Below, one piece after another: positions 1 to 8,602 of a stretch of DNA of 64,000 bases. The translations under genes were made by a program, and so were the position numbers. The stretch's first letter is position 1, and every line of letters starts with the position of its first letter. The notes under the pieces are model-generated. The model saw nothing but the letters and a program-made list of their open reading frames with translations. It searched no databases and had not been told where the DNA came from. The DNA is from Fodinisporobacter ferrooxydans (GTDB taxonomy: Bacteria; Bacillota; Bacilli; Tumebacillales; MYW30-H2). The stretch lies in assembly GCF_022818495.1 (NCBI RefSeq), contig NZ_CP089291.1, forward strand, positions 4,357,501 through 4,421,500, given 5' to 3'.

Positions 1-799
1 CAACCCATAAAAAGCTGATCATTCCTAAAGCAAACAAGAAGTAACTTCCAACAACGCGGGGTGAAGACCAACCTTCCTTGAATCCCATGTTTAAAAAATA
101 TAGTAATGCAACTAAAGACGGTGAAAGTATTACGGCACCTAAATAATCAAACCGTTCTCGCTGTGGCGCTTTTTTATCCTTCGGGAGAAATAGAACGCCT
201 AAAGTCGTGCCAATGATTCCAATTGGTACATTGACATAAAATATCCAATGCCAACTGGAAAACGACAACAACAATCCTCCAATCGCAGGTCCCAGACTCA
301 GTCCGATTCCTTGTGCACTCGCCTGAATCCCGATGGCTTTCCCCCGGTCGGACGCCGGAGTTGCCGCTGTCACAATCGAAACGCTGTTTGCCTGCAGCAT
401 GGCAGCGCCTACTGCTTGGATCACTCGTGAAACCAAAAGAAAAGACAAGGAAAACGAAAGTCCGCATAACAGTGAACCGATGATGAATACGGTGAATCCT
501 AATGTATACATCCAACGTCTCCCCATAATATCTGCAATTCTCCCAAACGGAACAATCAATCCCGCCAATGTCAGCAAGTACACAAGACTTACCCATTCGA
601 CGATATGCATTCGGACAGAAAACTGCTTTTTGAGAACAGGCAATGCAATATTGATAATACTTGCATCGAGAGCAGCCATAAATGCACCAACGCAGACAGT
701 CCCTACAACAAACCAGTGATAATTGTTTCGATCACGCACCGTTTGCAGAGGAAGAAAATCAGATTGCCCTTTTGAGGAATGCTGTCTGAGATGAGACAT
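1..799 (-). CDS. MFS drug exporter, DHA2 (EmrB/QacA) type, 3' part cut by window edge
   Basis: Reading the minus strand from an ATG at 799 gives an uninterrupted frame of 266 codons that runs off the left edge, so the C-terminal half is missing. A GAGGATG ribosome site precedes it. After a polar tail of about 25 residues comes TM1 with AALDASIINIALP, then WVSLVYLLTLAGLIVPFGRIAD and the loop motif GRRWMY, and later WHWIFYVNVPIG. These are the hallmarks of 14-TM DHA2 proton-driven multidrug exporters. The substrate cannot be told. No regulator is visible on this side; the Nudix gene downstream in coordinates is read in the same direction but ends 117 bp away. Confidence 0.85.
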   Translation of the reverse strand, partial: MSHLRQHSSKGQSDFLPLQTVRDRNNYHWFVVGTVCVGAFMAALDASIINIALPVLKKQFSVRMHIVEWVSLVYLLTLAGLIVPFGRIADIMGRRWMYTLGFTVFIIGSLLCGLSFSLSFLLVSRVIQAVGAAMLQANSVSIVTAATPASDRGKAIGIQASAQGIGLSLGPAIGGLLLSFSSWHWIFYVNVPIGIIGTTLGVLFLPKDKKAPQRERFDYLGAVILSPSLVALLYFLNMGFKEGWSSPRVVGSYFLFALGMISFLWV

Positions 800-915
800 G
801 TGATCACATCCTCTTATATTCCTATTCTATTCGATACAAACATGCCGGACTCCGCGATTCCGGCGAAACAAAAATACCCCCTGCATGAAAGGAGGATATG
901 TTTGCCAATGATATG

Positions 916-1485
916 TTACAGATGTGTCGACACTCGAAATAAACTGTACCCGGTTAGCGGCACGATTGGATTCTGATCCACAATCAGCCCTTGATTTTTG
1001 CCATGAAAAGCCACATCGACAAGCCACCTCGTAAAGCCCGCGACATTCATATGTTCAATCTCCTGCAAACTAAAAAATCCGGCCGCGTCCACTTCCATTC
1101 CATCCGGACATGGCTCACCCTCTATGTATTCCATGGAAAAAGCAACATATAAATTATGAATATCACGAGGCAAATCACGGATCGCAACGACTTCTTTAAC
1201 CATTGCAGATACTCCCGACTCCTCCAGCACTTCACGAACAACTGTCTGCTCAATCGGCTCATGCTGTTCAATATAGCCTCCGGGATTTGTCCATAATCCT
1301 TTTCCTGGGTCGATCGCTCTTCTAACCAACAATACCTTGTTATCCTTCAATACTAACGCTCCGACGCCTATGCTATAATTTCCCCAAAAAACAAAATTAC
1401 ACTCGGGGCAGGCAATTCGATTATTGCCATCTATATCTCGTTTCACTAACAAATGACCACATGAGGAACAATATTTCACCTGCAT
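916..1485 (-). CDS. Nudix hydrolase with N-terminal zinc ribbon
   Basis: The protein is about 189 aa. The N-terminus carries a four-cysteine zinc ribbon (CSSCGH then CPECNF). A complete Nudix box follows around residues 78-100: GGYIEQHEPIEQ, then REVLEESGV, matching GX5EX7REUXEEXGU. This is the NudC/ADP-ribose pyrophosphatase-like architecture, so hydrolysis of a nucleoside diphosphate linked to another moiety is expected; the substrate is not determined. The ATG at 1485 is preferred over one 27 bases upstream because an AAAGGGGAG site lies before it, although the spacing is long. It stands alone between DedA and the exporter. Confidence 0.85.
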   Translation of the reverse strand: MQVKYCSSCGHLLVKRDIDGNNRIACPECNFVFWGNYSIGVGALVLKDNKVLLVRRAIDPGKGLWTNPGGYIEQHEPIEQTVVREVLEESGVSAMVKEVVAIRDLPRDIHNLYVAFSMEYIEGEPCPDGMEVDAAGFFSLQEIEHMNVAGFTRWLVDVAFHGKNQGLIVDQNPIVPLTGYSLFRVSTHL

Positions 1486-1590
1486 ATTGTTCTTTTCTCC
1501 CCTTTCATACAACGGAAACAGTAAAGCCTACAAATCGATCATACTATTTGCATCAGCAAAACACCATAACTATATAGATTTTTCCCAATC

Positions 1591-1617
1591 AAAAAGGACG
1601 AGAATAATGCCCCGTCC
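1591..1617 (-). terminator. Terminator after the DedA gene
   Basis: On the minus strand an imperfect hairpin (GGACGGGG / CTCGTCC arms) is followed by TTTTT. It sits 35 bp beyond the DedA stop codon. Confidence 0.6.
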
Positions 1618-1651
1618 ATGGAAGTACTTGCGTTTGCCGCAAATGAATTCA

Positions 1652-2239
1652 CTAAGATTTCTTTCGTTTTTTCCCTATGTAAATGGCGGCAGCTGCAACA
1701 ATTAGGATCAAAATCGGAACGATCAATTGATGAAGAATCAGATGATAGCGCTGCCAGGCGATTTCCACGTAACTCCCCAGCATGATGAATACAACACACC
1801 AAATCAAGGATCCGATTGCGTTATACACAGAAAACAACCAAAATGACATTCGATTAATGCCAGCCAAATACGCAGTAAGAACGCGAATTCCTGCGATGAA
1901 TTTACCGAAGAATACGACAATCCCCGTGTATTTTTGAAATTTTGCTTCTGCACTGTGAAACCTCTGTTCCGTAATGCCGACAAACTTGCCAAAACGCAAA
2001 ATAACAGAACGGCCCAAATAGCGGCCGATCATATAAGAAATCGTTGATCCGATTATGTTGCCTGCCAACGTTACAAGGAGTAAAGGAAGAAGAGAAAACG
2101 TTCCTTGCTGCCATTCGATACCTGACAGAGTAAGGATCGTTTCACCTGGAAAAGGCACCCCGATCATTTCAAGCAGCAATGTGAAAAAGATTCCCCAATA
2201 ACCAAATTGTTGAATGATATGTTGAATATTAAAGTGCAT
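1652..2239 (-). CDS. DedA family membrane protein
   Basis: This 195-aa protein of the DedA/SNARE-associated (VTT) family has the signature LLLEMIGVPFPGETILTLSG near the N-terminus and FFGKFIAGIRVLTAYLAG in the centre, with hydrophobic C-terminal segments. DedA proteins are linked to lipid-carrier (undecaprenyl phosphate) or phospholipid flipping and to membrane-potential maintenance; which of these applies is not visible here. The ATG at 2239 is chosen over the one 24 bases upstream because GGAGTGG lies 7 bases before it. The gene is monocistronic. Confidence 0.88.
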   Translation of the reverse strand: MHFNIQHIIQQFGYWGIFFTLLLEMIGVPFPGETILTLSGIEWQQGTFSLLPLLLVTLAGNIIGSTISYMIGRYLGRSVILRFGKFVGITEQRFHSAEAKFQKYTGIVVFFGKFIAGIRVLTAYLAGINRMSFWLFSVYNAIGSLIWCVVFIMLGSYVEIAWQRYHLILHQLIVPILILIVAAAAIYIGKKRKKS

Positions 2240-2483
2240 ATATCCACTCCATATTTCCATCATAGTGATTTCTATATTTAAAGAATGCCCAACAAAAAAG
2301 AATGTAATCCAAAAGGCAAAAGGAATGGCCCGTATATTCTGCTATTACGTTTCTTAAATTGCGATTCTTAAAAATAGTAGTTTCTACTACTAAACTCGCA
2401 CACGCAAAAAGAATCTTGCTGCATTTACTATATTAGAAATCCTTTTTGCCAGGATTTCAATAGTTATAAAGGAGGACAATTTT

Positions 2484-2759
2484 ATGTCTGATGGATTTAA
2501 CATTAGAAATACTCTCCGTTCTTTACGCATTGGCCAAACGGTAACAATTTTCACAACAGCCGGAGGTACGGGAGGCGGGGGATATACAGGAACGATTATT
2601 AACTTCAGTAGCGGCAGCATTTCTCTCTTATTGTCTGCATCTGCTGGCCCAACCGGCGTAACAGGCGCATTTGGTACACCAGGTGCTGCGGGTGCATTCG
2701 GTGCTGTTGTAACGATTCCTATCAATCAAATCACATCGATCACACAAAATGCTTTGTAA
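2484..2759 (+). CDS. Small Gly-rich protein with collagen-like insert (possible spore-surface protein)
   Basis: This 91-aa protein is preceded by a perfect AAAGGAGG site. Its framework is a short beta-rich domain: RIGQTVTIFTTAGG near the start, YTGTIINFSSGSISLLLS in the middle, VVTIPINQITSITQ at the end. Between the last two lies GPTGVTGAFGTPGAAGAFG, six Gly-X-Y triplets like those in exosporium collagen-like proteins. The next gene is a diverged copy of the same framework without the insert. I do not recognise a named family. A spore-coat or surface role is inferred only from composition and from the sporulating host. Confidence 0.7.
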   Translation: MSDGFNIRNTLRSLRIGQTVTIFTTAGGTGGGGYTGTIINFSSGSISLLLSASAGPTGVTGAFGTPGAAGAFGAVVTIPINQITSITQNAL

Positions 2760-2771
2760 TTGTTTTCAAGT

Positions 2772-2797
2772 GGGGGATTTTTATCCCCCTATTTCTT
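2772..2797 (+). terminator. Rho-independent terminator
   Basis: A GGGGGAT / ATCCCCC hairpin with a T4 loop is followed by TATTTCTTT. It separates the two tandem small genes, so they are at least partly independent units. Confidence 0.75.
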
Positions 2798-2827
2798 TAT
2801 AAAAAGGAAAGACAGGAACGATATGCC

Positions 2828-3070
2828 ATGAAACTAAATTTCAAAAATATTCCTCCCTCCATCCATCTTGGAGATACGATTACAGTATATACCACTGGCT
2901 ATGGACCCGGTGGTCAAGGAATTACCGGGATTGTATTAGGATATGATGAACACAATTTGTTTATCGGTGTCCGCATTTCACAGCAAACTTTCAATAGGGA
3001 AAGGCCAGTTGATGGAATAGCAACCATCCCATTCCGCCATATTACCACAATCATCCAGAAGATCAAGTAA
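2828..3070 (+). CDS. Small paralogue of the preceding protein
   Basis: This 80-aa protein shares the framework of its upstream neighbour: HLGDTITVYTTGYGPGG (compare RIGQTVTIFTTAGGTGG), GITGIVLGYDEHNLFIG, and a C-terminal IATIPFRHITTIIQ (compare VVTIPINQITSITQ). The collagen-like stretch is replaced by a polar segment. The shared pattern suggests a small beta-barrel domain (LSm or SH3-like) duplicated in tandem. The ATG at 2828 follows AGGAACGAT. The function is unknown. Confidence 0.7.
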   Translation: MKLNFKNIPPSIHLGDTITVYTTGYGPGGQGITGIVLGYDEHNLFIGVRISQQTFNRERPVDGIATIPFRHITTIIQKIK

Positions 3071-3219
3071 GTTGGGCAAACTGTGCATCCAAGTATTCAG
3101 TTGCTCAGAAACGTTATCGGAATTTCGCGGGACTAGCCTTAATGATGTACGATCGTTTACAAATGCTTTTGGCGGGCAGCTACAACCTGTTCTCCCCCGT
3201 TTAAAACGTTTACATATGA

Positions 3220-3257
3220 TACCCGGTATATAAATCACCGGGTACCCTTAAATTTTT
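3220..3257 (+). terminator. Hairpin terminator between convergent genes
   Basis: TACCCGGT / ACCGGGTA arms with a 9-base loop are followed by AAATTTTTT. It separates the small-protein gene from the converging lyase gene. Confidence 0.6.
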
Positions 3258-3307
3258 TATGAAAGACAACTTGCAGATGAATTTTTCTATCGTATCTAAA
3301 TTTTTTA

Positions 3308-4213
3308 TTAAGAAACTACGGAAGTAACGACAGAAAATCCGGCTTGCACCAAGCTGTTATATATTTGTACTTTCTTTGCTTCGCTGGGCGGCAAAATTGG
3401 ACTGCGGGCTGGCCCGACTTTTCTTCCCAACATCTCAATCGCCACTTTTGCCAAATATGGCATATCCGGTCCTTCAATGGTCCTCCAAACAGGTAACAAC
3501 CGATTATGTAACGCCAACGCACCCGCATGATCGCCCGCTTTCACTTTGTTCCACAATTCGATCGTCGCCTCGGGAACGACTGCCAGCATACAAGTGATGG
3601 CACCGTCAACTCCCAAGCTAAACGCCGGATACAAAAGATCGTCGATGCCTGTAATAATTGTGACCTGGTCATGCAGCACATGCATCATATCTGCGATCTT
3701 ATGCATGTCACCGCCGCTTTGTTTGACTCCCTGAACCCAAGGAGCATTGTCGATGATTTCTTTCATGGCATGAACATCAATGGGAACCCAAGGAACCACA
3801 TTGTAAATTAAAATGGGAAGTTGCGTTGCATTGCCGATTCTTTGAAAATGCTGAACCAATCCGGCAGTACTAGGCGTCCACAAATAGTGAGGTGGCGTCA
3901 CCTGCAAAGATGTTACGCCTGCTTCCTTGGCAGCTTGTGATTTTCGGATGGCCTCAGATGTCGTATCTGCAATAATTCCGCCGATCACAGGCACTCGATC
4001 TCGCACTTGTTCGACAACCGTCTTGCAAAGCGTATACACTTCCTTTTCCGAAAATCCGGCTCCTTCCCCCGTACTTCCGCCAATACAAATCCCGTGAACC
4101 CCGGCTTGAATCAGATACTCGGTTTCTTCCTGGATTGCTTTGACATCTAATTCTTCTTCCGCAGTAAATGCTGTGACCATTGGCGGGATTATTCCAAAAG
4201 CGTTTAATTTCAT
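3308..4213 (-). CDS. DapA/NAL-superfamily lyase, copy 1
   Basis: This ~301-aa TIM-barrel protein is of the dihydrodipicolinate synthase/N-acetylneuraminate lyase family. The GSTGEG motif (pyruvate carboxylate binding), YNVVPW (catalytic Tyr) and QGVKQSGGD (Schiff-base Lys) are present. Such enzymes cleave or dehydrate 2-keto-3-deoxy acids through a Lys-pyruvate imine. Its place beside a second copy, a FadR-type GntR regulator and a sugar-acid MFS transporter points to catabolism rather than lysine synthesis. The ATG at 4213 is chosen because GAGGTGA lies just upstream. The gap to the upstream copy is 34 bp, so they are one operon. The exact substrate cannot be read. Confidence 0.85.
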   Translation of the reverse strand: MKLNAFGIIPPMVTAFTAEEELDVKAIQEETEYLIQAGVHGICIGGSTGEGAGFSEKEVYTLCKTVVEQVRDRVPVIGGIIADTTSEAIRKSQAAKEAGVTSLQVTPPHYLWTPSTAGLVQHFQRIGNATQLPILIYNVVPWVPIDVHAMKEIIDNAPWVQGVKQSGGDMHKIADMMHVLHDQVTIITGIDDLLYPAFSLGVDGAITCMLAVVPEATIELWNKVKAGDHAGALALHNRLLPVWRTIEGPDMPYLAKVAIEMLGRKVGPARSPILPPSEAKKVQIYNSLVQAGFSVVTSVVS

Positions 4214-4247
4214 GGGAATCACCTCAGATTTAGAAGTTTTTAATGGG

Positions 4248-5135
4248 TTAGAGCACATCTGCTTCGATCAGTTTGTTTCGGATAAATTCTATTTCCTCAT
4301 CGGTTGGAGCTTGTATAGGGCTTCTCGTGCGACCCGCGGGTCTTCCTAATTGACGAATGGCTTCTTTTATTTTTCCTTGGAAGTTTGGACCTTGAATCGC
4401 TTGATATACAGGCAACAGCCTTTGATGGATTTCTTCCGCTGTTGTAAAATCCCCATTTAAAAAGGCAGTCCACTGTTGAACCAAGAGCTCTGGAACTATG
4501 GCTGATGGGGCAACGATGGATCCTTTCGCACCAATCACATAGGTTGGATACAATAAATCATCTACAGCGCTGCTAACCAAAATCCGCTCCCCACATGTCT
4601 TGACCATTTGCGCAAGCCCATGAATATCGCCGCCGCTTTGCTTAATGGCAACAATCTGTGGAATTTCTGCTAATTTTTCTAGCTGCTGCGGCGTGATTAA
4701 ATTATGTGGGACGACGTTATACACGACAATCGGCAAATCCAATTTTTCGCCAATTCGTTGATAGAATTCAAAATTTCCGCTATCACTTGGTTTATTTACA
4801 TGGTAATGAACCGGCGTGATCATCAGTGCATCCACACCGGTTGACTTGGCGATTTCGGCTGTTCGGATTGCTTCTCTCGTGGAATTCCGAATCACGCCTG
4901 CTACTACAGGGATTTTGCCATTGACTTCTTGCACCGCCAATTGACACAGCCGTCCGACTTCATCATCTGACAAAACGGCTCCTTCCCCCGTTGAACCGCC
5001 GACACTGATGCCATCGACACCTGTGCTGACAAGATACCGGACTTGCTCGACAAACGTTTTTTCATCGACATCTTCGTCTTCGGTAAACGGTGTTACCGTT
5101 GTTGCAATAATTCCCGCCAAACTTACTGTATACAT
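4248..5135 (-). CDS. DapA/NAL-superfamily lyase, copy 2
   Basis: This 295-aa paralogue of its neighbour keeps GGSTGEGAVLSDDE, YNVVPH and VAIKQSGGD, the last holding the imine-forming lysine. The two proteins share length and motif order but differ clearly through the barrel and C-terminus, as expected for an old duplication with divided roles, for example dehydratase and aldolase, or two stereoisomers. A GGGAGGGG ribosome site precedes the ATG at 5135. The C-terminal end LGRPAGRTRSPIQAPT corresponds to LGRKVGPARSPILPPS in copy 1. Confidence 0.85.
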   Translation of the reverse strand: MYTVSLAGIIATTVTPFTEDEDVDEKTFVEQVRYLVSTGVDGISVGGSTGEGAVLSDDEVGRLCQLAVQEVNGKIPVVAGVIRNSTREAIRTAEIAKSTGVDALMITPVHYHVNKPSDSGNFEFYQRIGEKLDLPIVVYNVVPHNLITPQQLEKLAEIPQIVAIKQSGGDIHGLAQMVKTCGERILVSSAVDDLLYPTYVIGAKGSIVAPSAIVPELLVQQWTAFLNGDFTTAEEIHQRLLPVYQAIQGPNFQGKIKEAIRQLGRPAGRTRSPIQAPTDEEIEFIRNKLIEADVL

Positions 5136-5195
5136 GTAAACCCCTCCCTTTGAGCTTGCTAGTTTTTGAAAATTCCCCTTTTTTAAAAAAGTAAT

Positions 5196-5510
5196 TTAGA
5201 AAACTTCCGAATTTTCGTTGCTTAATGTTTCATATAAAACTTGATAAACTTTATAACACAGCCAAGCTCCGCCATCGACCTCACCGACAACTCTCTTCCC
5301 GATCCAGCTGGCCCGGCCTGTCTTTGGCAGCATTTCCCGCGTTTGCAGAGCTCCTTGCTCTGCAGCATCTACAGCGGCCCGAAGTGCATCTAAGCCGGAA
5401 CTTCCAGCTTGCACCTTTTTTGAATAGGCTTGACAAGCAGGAATAAAAGCATCCAACACGGTCCGGTCTCCCAATTCAGCCTCCCCTCGCTTTTTAATTT
5501 CTTCAATCAT
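5196..5510 (-). pseudogene. Truncated DhaL (dihydroxyacetone kinase L-subunit-like) remnant
   Basis: The 104 codons match only the C-terminal half of DhaL proteins (normally about 200 aa). AELGDRTVLDAFIPA and the nucleotide-loop GRASWIGKRVVGEVDGGA are typical. The N-terminal half with the Asp residues that hold the two magnesium ions is absent, and the next gene upstream ends only about 50 bp away, so it was deleted. Without it ATP cannot be held, so the product should be inactive. No DhaK subunit is nearby. It probably once phosphorylated a product of this sugar-acid island. Confidence 0.75.
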
Positions 5511-5561
5511 GACTCGTCAACAAATTGATCGGGTTGGTTCAAAATTTTTTTCAAACGGCAA

Positions 5562-6305
5562 TCACCCAATTCTTTTCGAAGTCGGAGAAGTTTCTTTCCC
5601 CTCTTTTTGTACCGCATCTAATAGACCTGATTTCGAGATTTCCAGATGCTGCACCATGTGATCCTTTGCCAAATCCGGATTGTGCTCACGAATGTATTTT
5701 AGTATCTCATCATGTTGACTGACCGCTTTCATTGCTTCTTTTGGGATCGAAAATACCTTTTTCCGATAATCTGTCAAAAACATTTTGGTCATATTATGGA
5801 GGTTTTGCAGCAATGGATTCTGTGCAGCTTCAAAAATCAAATCATGAAACGCCTCATCACCTAATGTGATTTTCAAGGGGTTTCCTTCAATGATGTACTG
5901 CACAAAGTCATTGTGGCATTTCTCCAATTTCTGTATTTGTTCATCTGTTCCACGTTGCGCAGCAAGAAACGCTGCGATTGGTTCGATCGCCAATCGCACC
6001 TCGATAAGGTGGAAAATTTCCGGTTGATATCGGTTGAACCAATTCAGAAATTCAGACGGTACAAAGCTTTCTTGTTTGATTACGTATGACCCTTTTGTCG
6101 GGCGAATCTCAATAATTCCCACAGCCTCAAGAATACGTAAAGCTTCACGAATGGAAGAACGGCTCACTTCCAATATCTGAGCAAGTTCACGCTCATTTGG
6201 AAGTTTACCGCTATCGTCAACACCTCCGTTTTTAATAAAATCTTTAATTCTCTCAACCGTTAATTCGACAACTGATTCACGACCTGCCAATGCGAAAGCC
6301 CTCAT
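5562..6305 (-). CDS. GntR regulator, FadR subfamily
   Basis: This 247-aa protein has an N-terminal winged helix, with LPNERELAQILEVSRSSIREALRILEAVGIIEIRPTKGSYV around residues 40-80, and a C-terminal helical FCD domain with the metal and ligand residues (DEAFHDLIFEAAQNPLL, then QHDEILKYIREHN). FCD regulators of sugar-acid genes usually repress until the acid or its keto-deoxy product binds. Its gene precedes the lyase genes in the same direction and is divergent from the MFS gene, with two matching operator-like sites between. No strong ribosome site is seen before the ATG at 6305. Confidence 0.85.
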   Translation of the reverse strand: MRAFALAGRESVVELTVERIKDFIKNGGVDDSGKLPNERELAQILEVSRSSIREALRILEAVGIIEIRPTKGSYVIKQESFVPSEFLNWFNRYQPEIFHLIEVRLAIEPIAAFLAAQRGTDEQIQKLEKCHNDFVQYIIEGNPLKITLGDEAFHDLIFEAAQNPLLQNLHNMTKMFLTDYRKKVFSIPKEAMKAVSQHDEILKYIREHNPDLAKDHMVQHLEISKSGLLDAVQKEGKETSPTSKRIG

Positions 6306-6338
6306 TTCTTCTAAGTCAATTTTAAAATCATCAAGTTA

Positions 6339-6349
6339 TGGTATGACCA
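6339..6349. promoter_or_regulatory. Putative GntR/FadR-type operator 1
   Basis: TGGTATGACCA is a near-palindrome of the TGGTnnnACCA type bound by FadR-subfamily regulators. It lies 34 bp upstream of the gntR start, in a good place for autorepression. Confidence 0.5.
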
Positions 6350-6537
6350 CGATTGGATATATCTTCATAATACCCCTCCGAATGATTAAGTCAATTTCCA
6401 AAAAATAAAGAAAAAATGAATATTATTACATAAATTAAATATAAATACCTAAATTTATTGAATTTTATATGTTTATGGCTTATTTTAGCTAAAAATTAAA
6501 ACTTGATATTTTTTGTATGCGGTTTCATCATTAGTGA

Positions 6538-6548
6538 TAGTCAGACCA
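6538..6548. promoter_or_regulatory. Putative GntR/FadR-type operator 2
   Basis: TAGTCAGACCA shares T-GT--GACCA with operator 1 and lies about 150 bp before the MFS start. The intervening 390-bp intergenic region is very AT-rich and holds no gene that I can support. Confidence 0.4.
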
Positions 6549-6696
6549 TATAAACAAATGCGTCAGAGAGAAAATTTTATCGATGATCAAAGGAAGGTGA
6601 TCATATCAGCGTATTGCAAGTAAAATAAAATATCCACTGTCCTCCTCATGTGTCAAGAAAGCTCTCAGAATATTGAGATTGGAAGGAGCAAAGAGT

Positions 6697-8028
6697 ATGC
6701 ATAACATGGCACCACACACAGAAATGGAGTTTACAAACCGCTCGTTAATACGTCCCCGCGGGAAGAATTTACGTTGGGTAATTGTTGCGATCATTACTTT
6801 ATTATCCATTGCAAACTATCTGGACCGTGGAAATCTCTCAGTGGCTGCTCCTCTTATTATGAAAGATTTACATATAAACGCTGCAGCCATGGGGGTTATA
6901 CTTTCTTCCTTCGTTTGGCCCTATGCCATTATGAATTTGCCTTCTGGCTGGGCAGTCGATCGATTTGGCGCCAAGATCTTAATGTCGGCCGCCGTCGGCT
7001 TTTGGTCTGTGGTAGCTATTGCGACCGGATTCATGAGAACGGTCGGGGCATTTATTATTGCCAGGGTGCTGCTTGGCGTCGGCGAATCCGCAATGTTCCC
7101 GGCAGCTATCAAAGCAACCAACGCTTGGTTTCCGCAAAACGAAAAAGGTACAGCTACTAGTATTTTCATTGCCGGAACACAGGTAGGTTTAGCTATATCG
7201 CCCATTTTATCAACTGCATTAATGTTAGCTTTTGGTTGGCCGGCCATGTTTGTGATTATCGGGGCATTAGGATTTTTAGTACTGATCGGCTGGATCGCTC
7301 TTTATAGGGAGCCTGAGTTACATAAACGATTAAGCCTTGAAGAATTTCAATATATTCAGAGCTATTCCGGTTTAGCAGAAACATCAAATACCAATACCGA
7401 TACACCAATAACATTTCTGCAATGGTTAAAACTTTTTAGATATTTACCGACTTGGGCTATGATCATTGGAGATTTTGCTTTACAATATTTGTTTTGGTTT
7501 TACATTGCATGGTTGCCCACATATCTGGAAAAAACACAACACTTCTCCATATCGAACACAGGACTTGTCGCTTCCCTTCCTTTTATCGCCGGAACACTCG
7601 GGGTTTTAATCGGCGGACGCATCTCTGACCGATTTATTGCAAAAGGAATGACACGTTTGGACGGCAGACGGCACACCATCGCTTTAGGTGCTGTGTTAAC
7701 GGCCGCTGCTCTTCTAATTACAGCATTTGTTCATTCGCCGACAATTGCAGTCACACTACTTACGATCGGCATGTTCACGTACAGCTTATGTTCTGCACCG
7801 ATATGGGCGTTAGCGACAGATGTCGTAAAAACCAAGAAGTATGTGGCATCCATTGGCAGTATTCAAAACTTTGGCGGATTTTTAGGCGGCGCATTTGCAC
7901 CGATCATAACGGGAATTCTCGTCGCATCATTAGGTGGATTTACAATCGCTTTACTTGTTACAGGGATTTTGGCTCTTGTTTCCGCCATTATGTATGGGCT
8001 TGTTTTAAAAAAGACGATTCCTTTGTAA
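6697..8028 (+). CDS. MFS sugar-acid transporter (ACS family, hexuronate/galactonate type)
   Basis: This 443-aa, 12-TM protein belongs to the anion:cation symporter family. RWVIVAIITLLSIANYLDRGNLS in TM1, the GWAVDRFGAK loop and GVGESAMFPAAIKATNAWFP in TM4-5 are diagnostic of ExuT/DgoT/GarP-like transporters of sugar acids. The ATG at 6697 has GAAGGAG 8 bases upstream; an ATG 24 bases earlier has none. It is divergent from the GntR/lyase operon and shares its regulatory region, so it most likely imports the acid that the lyases degrade. A terminator follows. Confidence 0.87.
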   Translation: MHNMAPHTEMEFTNRSLIRPRGKNLRWVIVAIITLLSIANYLDRGNLSVAAPLIMKDLHINAAAMGVILSSFVWPYAIMNLPSGWAVDRFGAKILMSAAVGFWSVVAIATGFMRTVGAFIIARVLLGVGESAMFPAAIKATNAWFPQNEKGTATSIFIAGTQVGLAISPILSTALMLAFGWPAMFVIIGALGFLVLIGWIALYREPELHKRLSLEEFQYIQSYSGLAETSNTNTDTPITFLQWLKLFRYLPTWAMIIGDFALQYLFWFYIAWLPTYLEKTQHFSISNTGLVASLPFIAGTLGVLIGGRISDRFIAKGMTRLDGRRHTIALGAVLTAAALLITAFVHSPTIAVTLLTIGMFTYSLCSAPIWALATDVVKTKKYVASIGSIQNFGGFLGGAFAPIITGILVASLGGFTIALLVTGILALVSAIMYGLVLKKTIPL

Positions 8029-8064
8029 AAAATCAAGATAACTATCAAAAATAAGATCCTTAAA

Positions 8065-8115
8065 AAGATCCCTAAAAAACTCTGTGTTTCGATTTTTGGG
8101 GATCTTGTATTTTTT
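8065..8115 (+). terminator. Terminator of the MFS gene
   Basis: AAGATCCCTAAAAA pairs imperfectly with TTTTTGGGGATCTT and is followed by GTATTTTTT. The next 280 bases, up to the DnaA boxes, show no supported feature. Confidence 0.65.
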
Positions 8116-8391
8116 ATGCATAGAATAAACTTTTTTAATTACAACTTTTAGCCGAGTTGAAAGGCATAACTTTTCATCCAGTTTCAAAAAATTCTGCCAA
8201 CCATTTCACCTATCCGCATCCTATTCCTCCTGAAAAGTCCCGTTAGTTTCTTTCCCATTCAACGGATTGCAAATTACATCTGTATGATTGTCCTTTCCGT
8301 AGTTCCTTGCCCGTTTTTGCGTCTTGACCGCAATCCTTTTGAAATGGATGAAAATAAAAATTTATCGACGAAATTCGACAAAATAAAATGT

Positions 8392-8511
8392 TGTGCATAA
8401 CTTTATCCACAATTTCCACAGCAGATTTGGATTGTTTAATTAAGGACCATTAGAGAAATAGATAAATAATGCACAACTTATCAACACGTTAATCACAATT
8501 CGTGTGAATAA
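8392..8511. promoter_or_regulatory. DnaA-box cluster upstream of sda
   Basis: Three boxes match TTATNCACA perfectly: 8392-8400 (reverse, TTATGCACA), 8403-8411 (forward, TTATCCACA) and 8503-8511 (reverse, TTATTCACA). Three more have one mismatch: 8467-8475, 8478-8486 and 8489-8497. They sit 90-210 bp upstream of sda. In Bacillus subtilis DnaA binds boxes at the sda promoter and activates it, coupling sporulation to replication. The same control is inferred here. Confidence 0.8.
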
Positions 8512-8602
8512 CTAGGTGGCTTGTTTCGTGGACAACCCATTGCTACCATAGAATTATCAGAAAACCTGCTAAAACTAAACTACTGAATTGAAGGTGACAA
8601 AT

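Noticed and set aside
8392-8511. DnaA-box cluster as a chromosome replication origin
   Set aside because: No dnaA, dnaN, recF or gyrB is near, no AT-rich unwinding region with DnaA-trio follows, and sda directly downstream explains the boxes.
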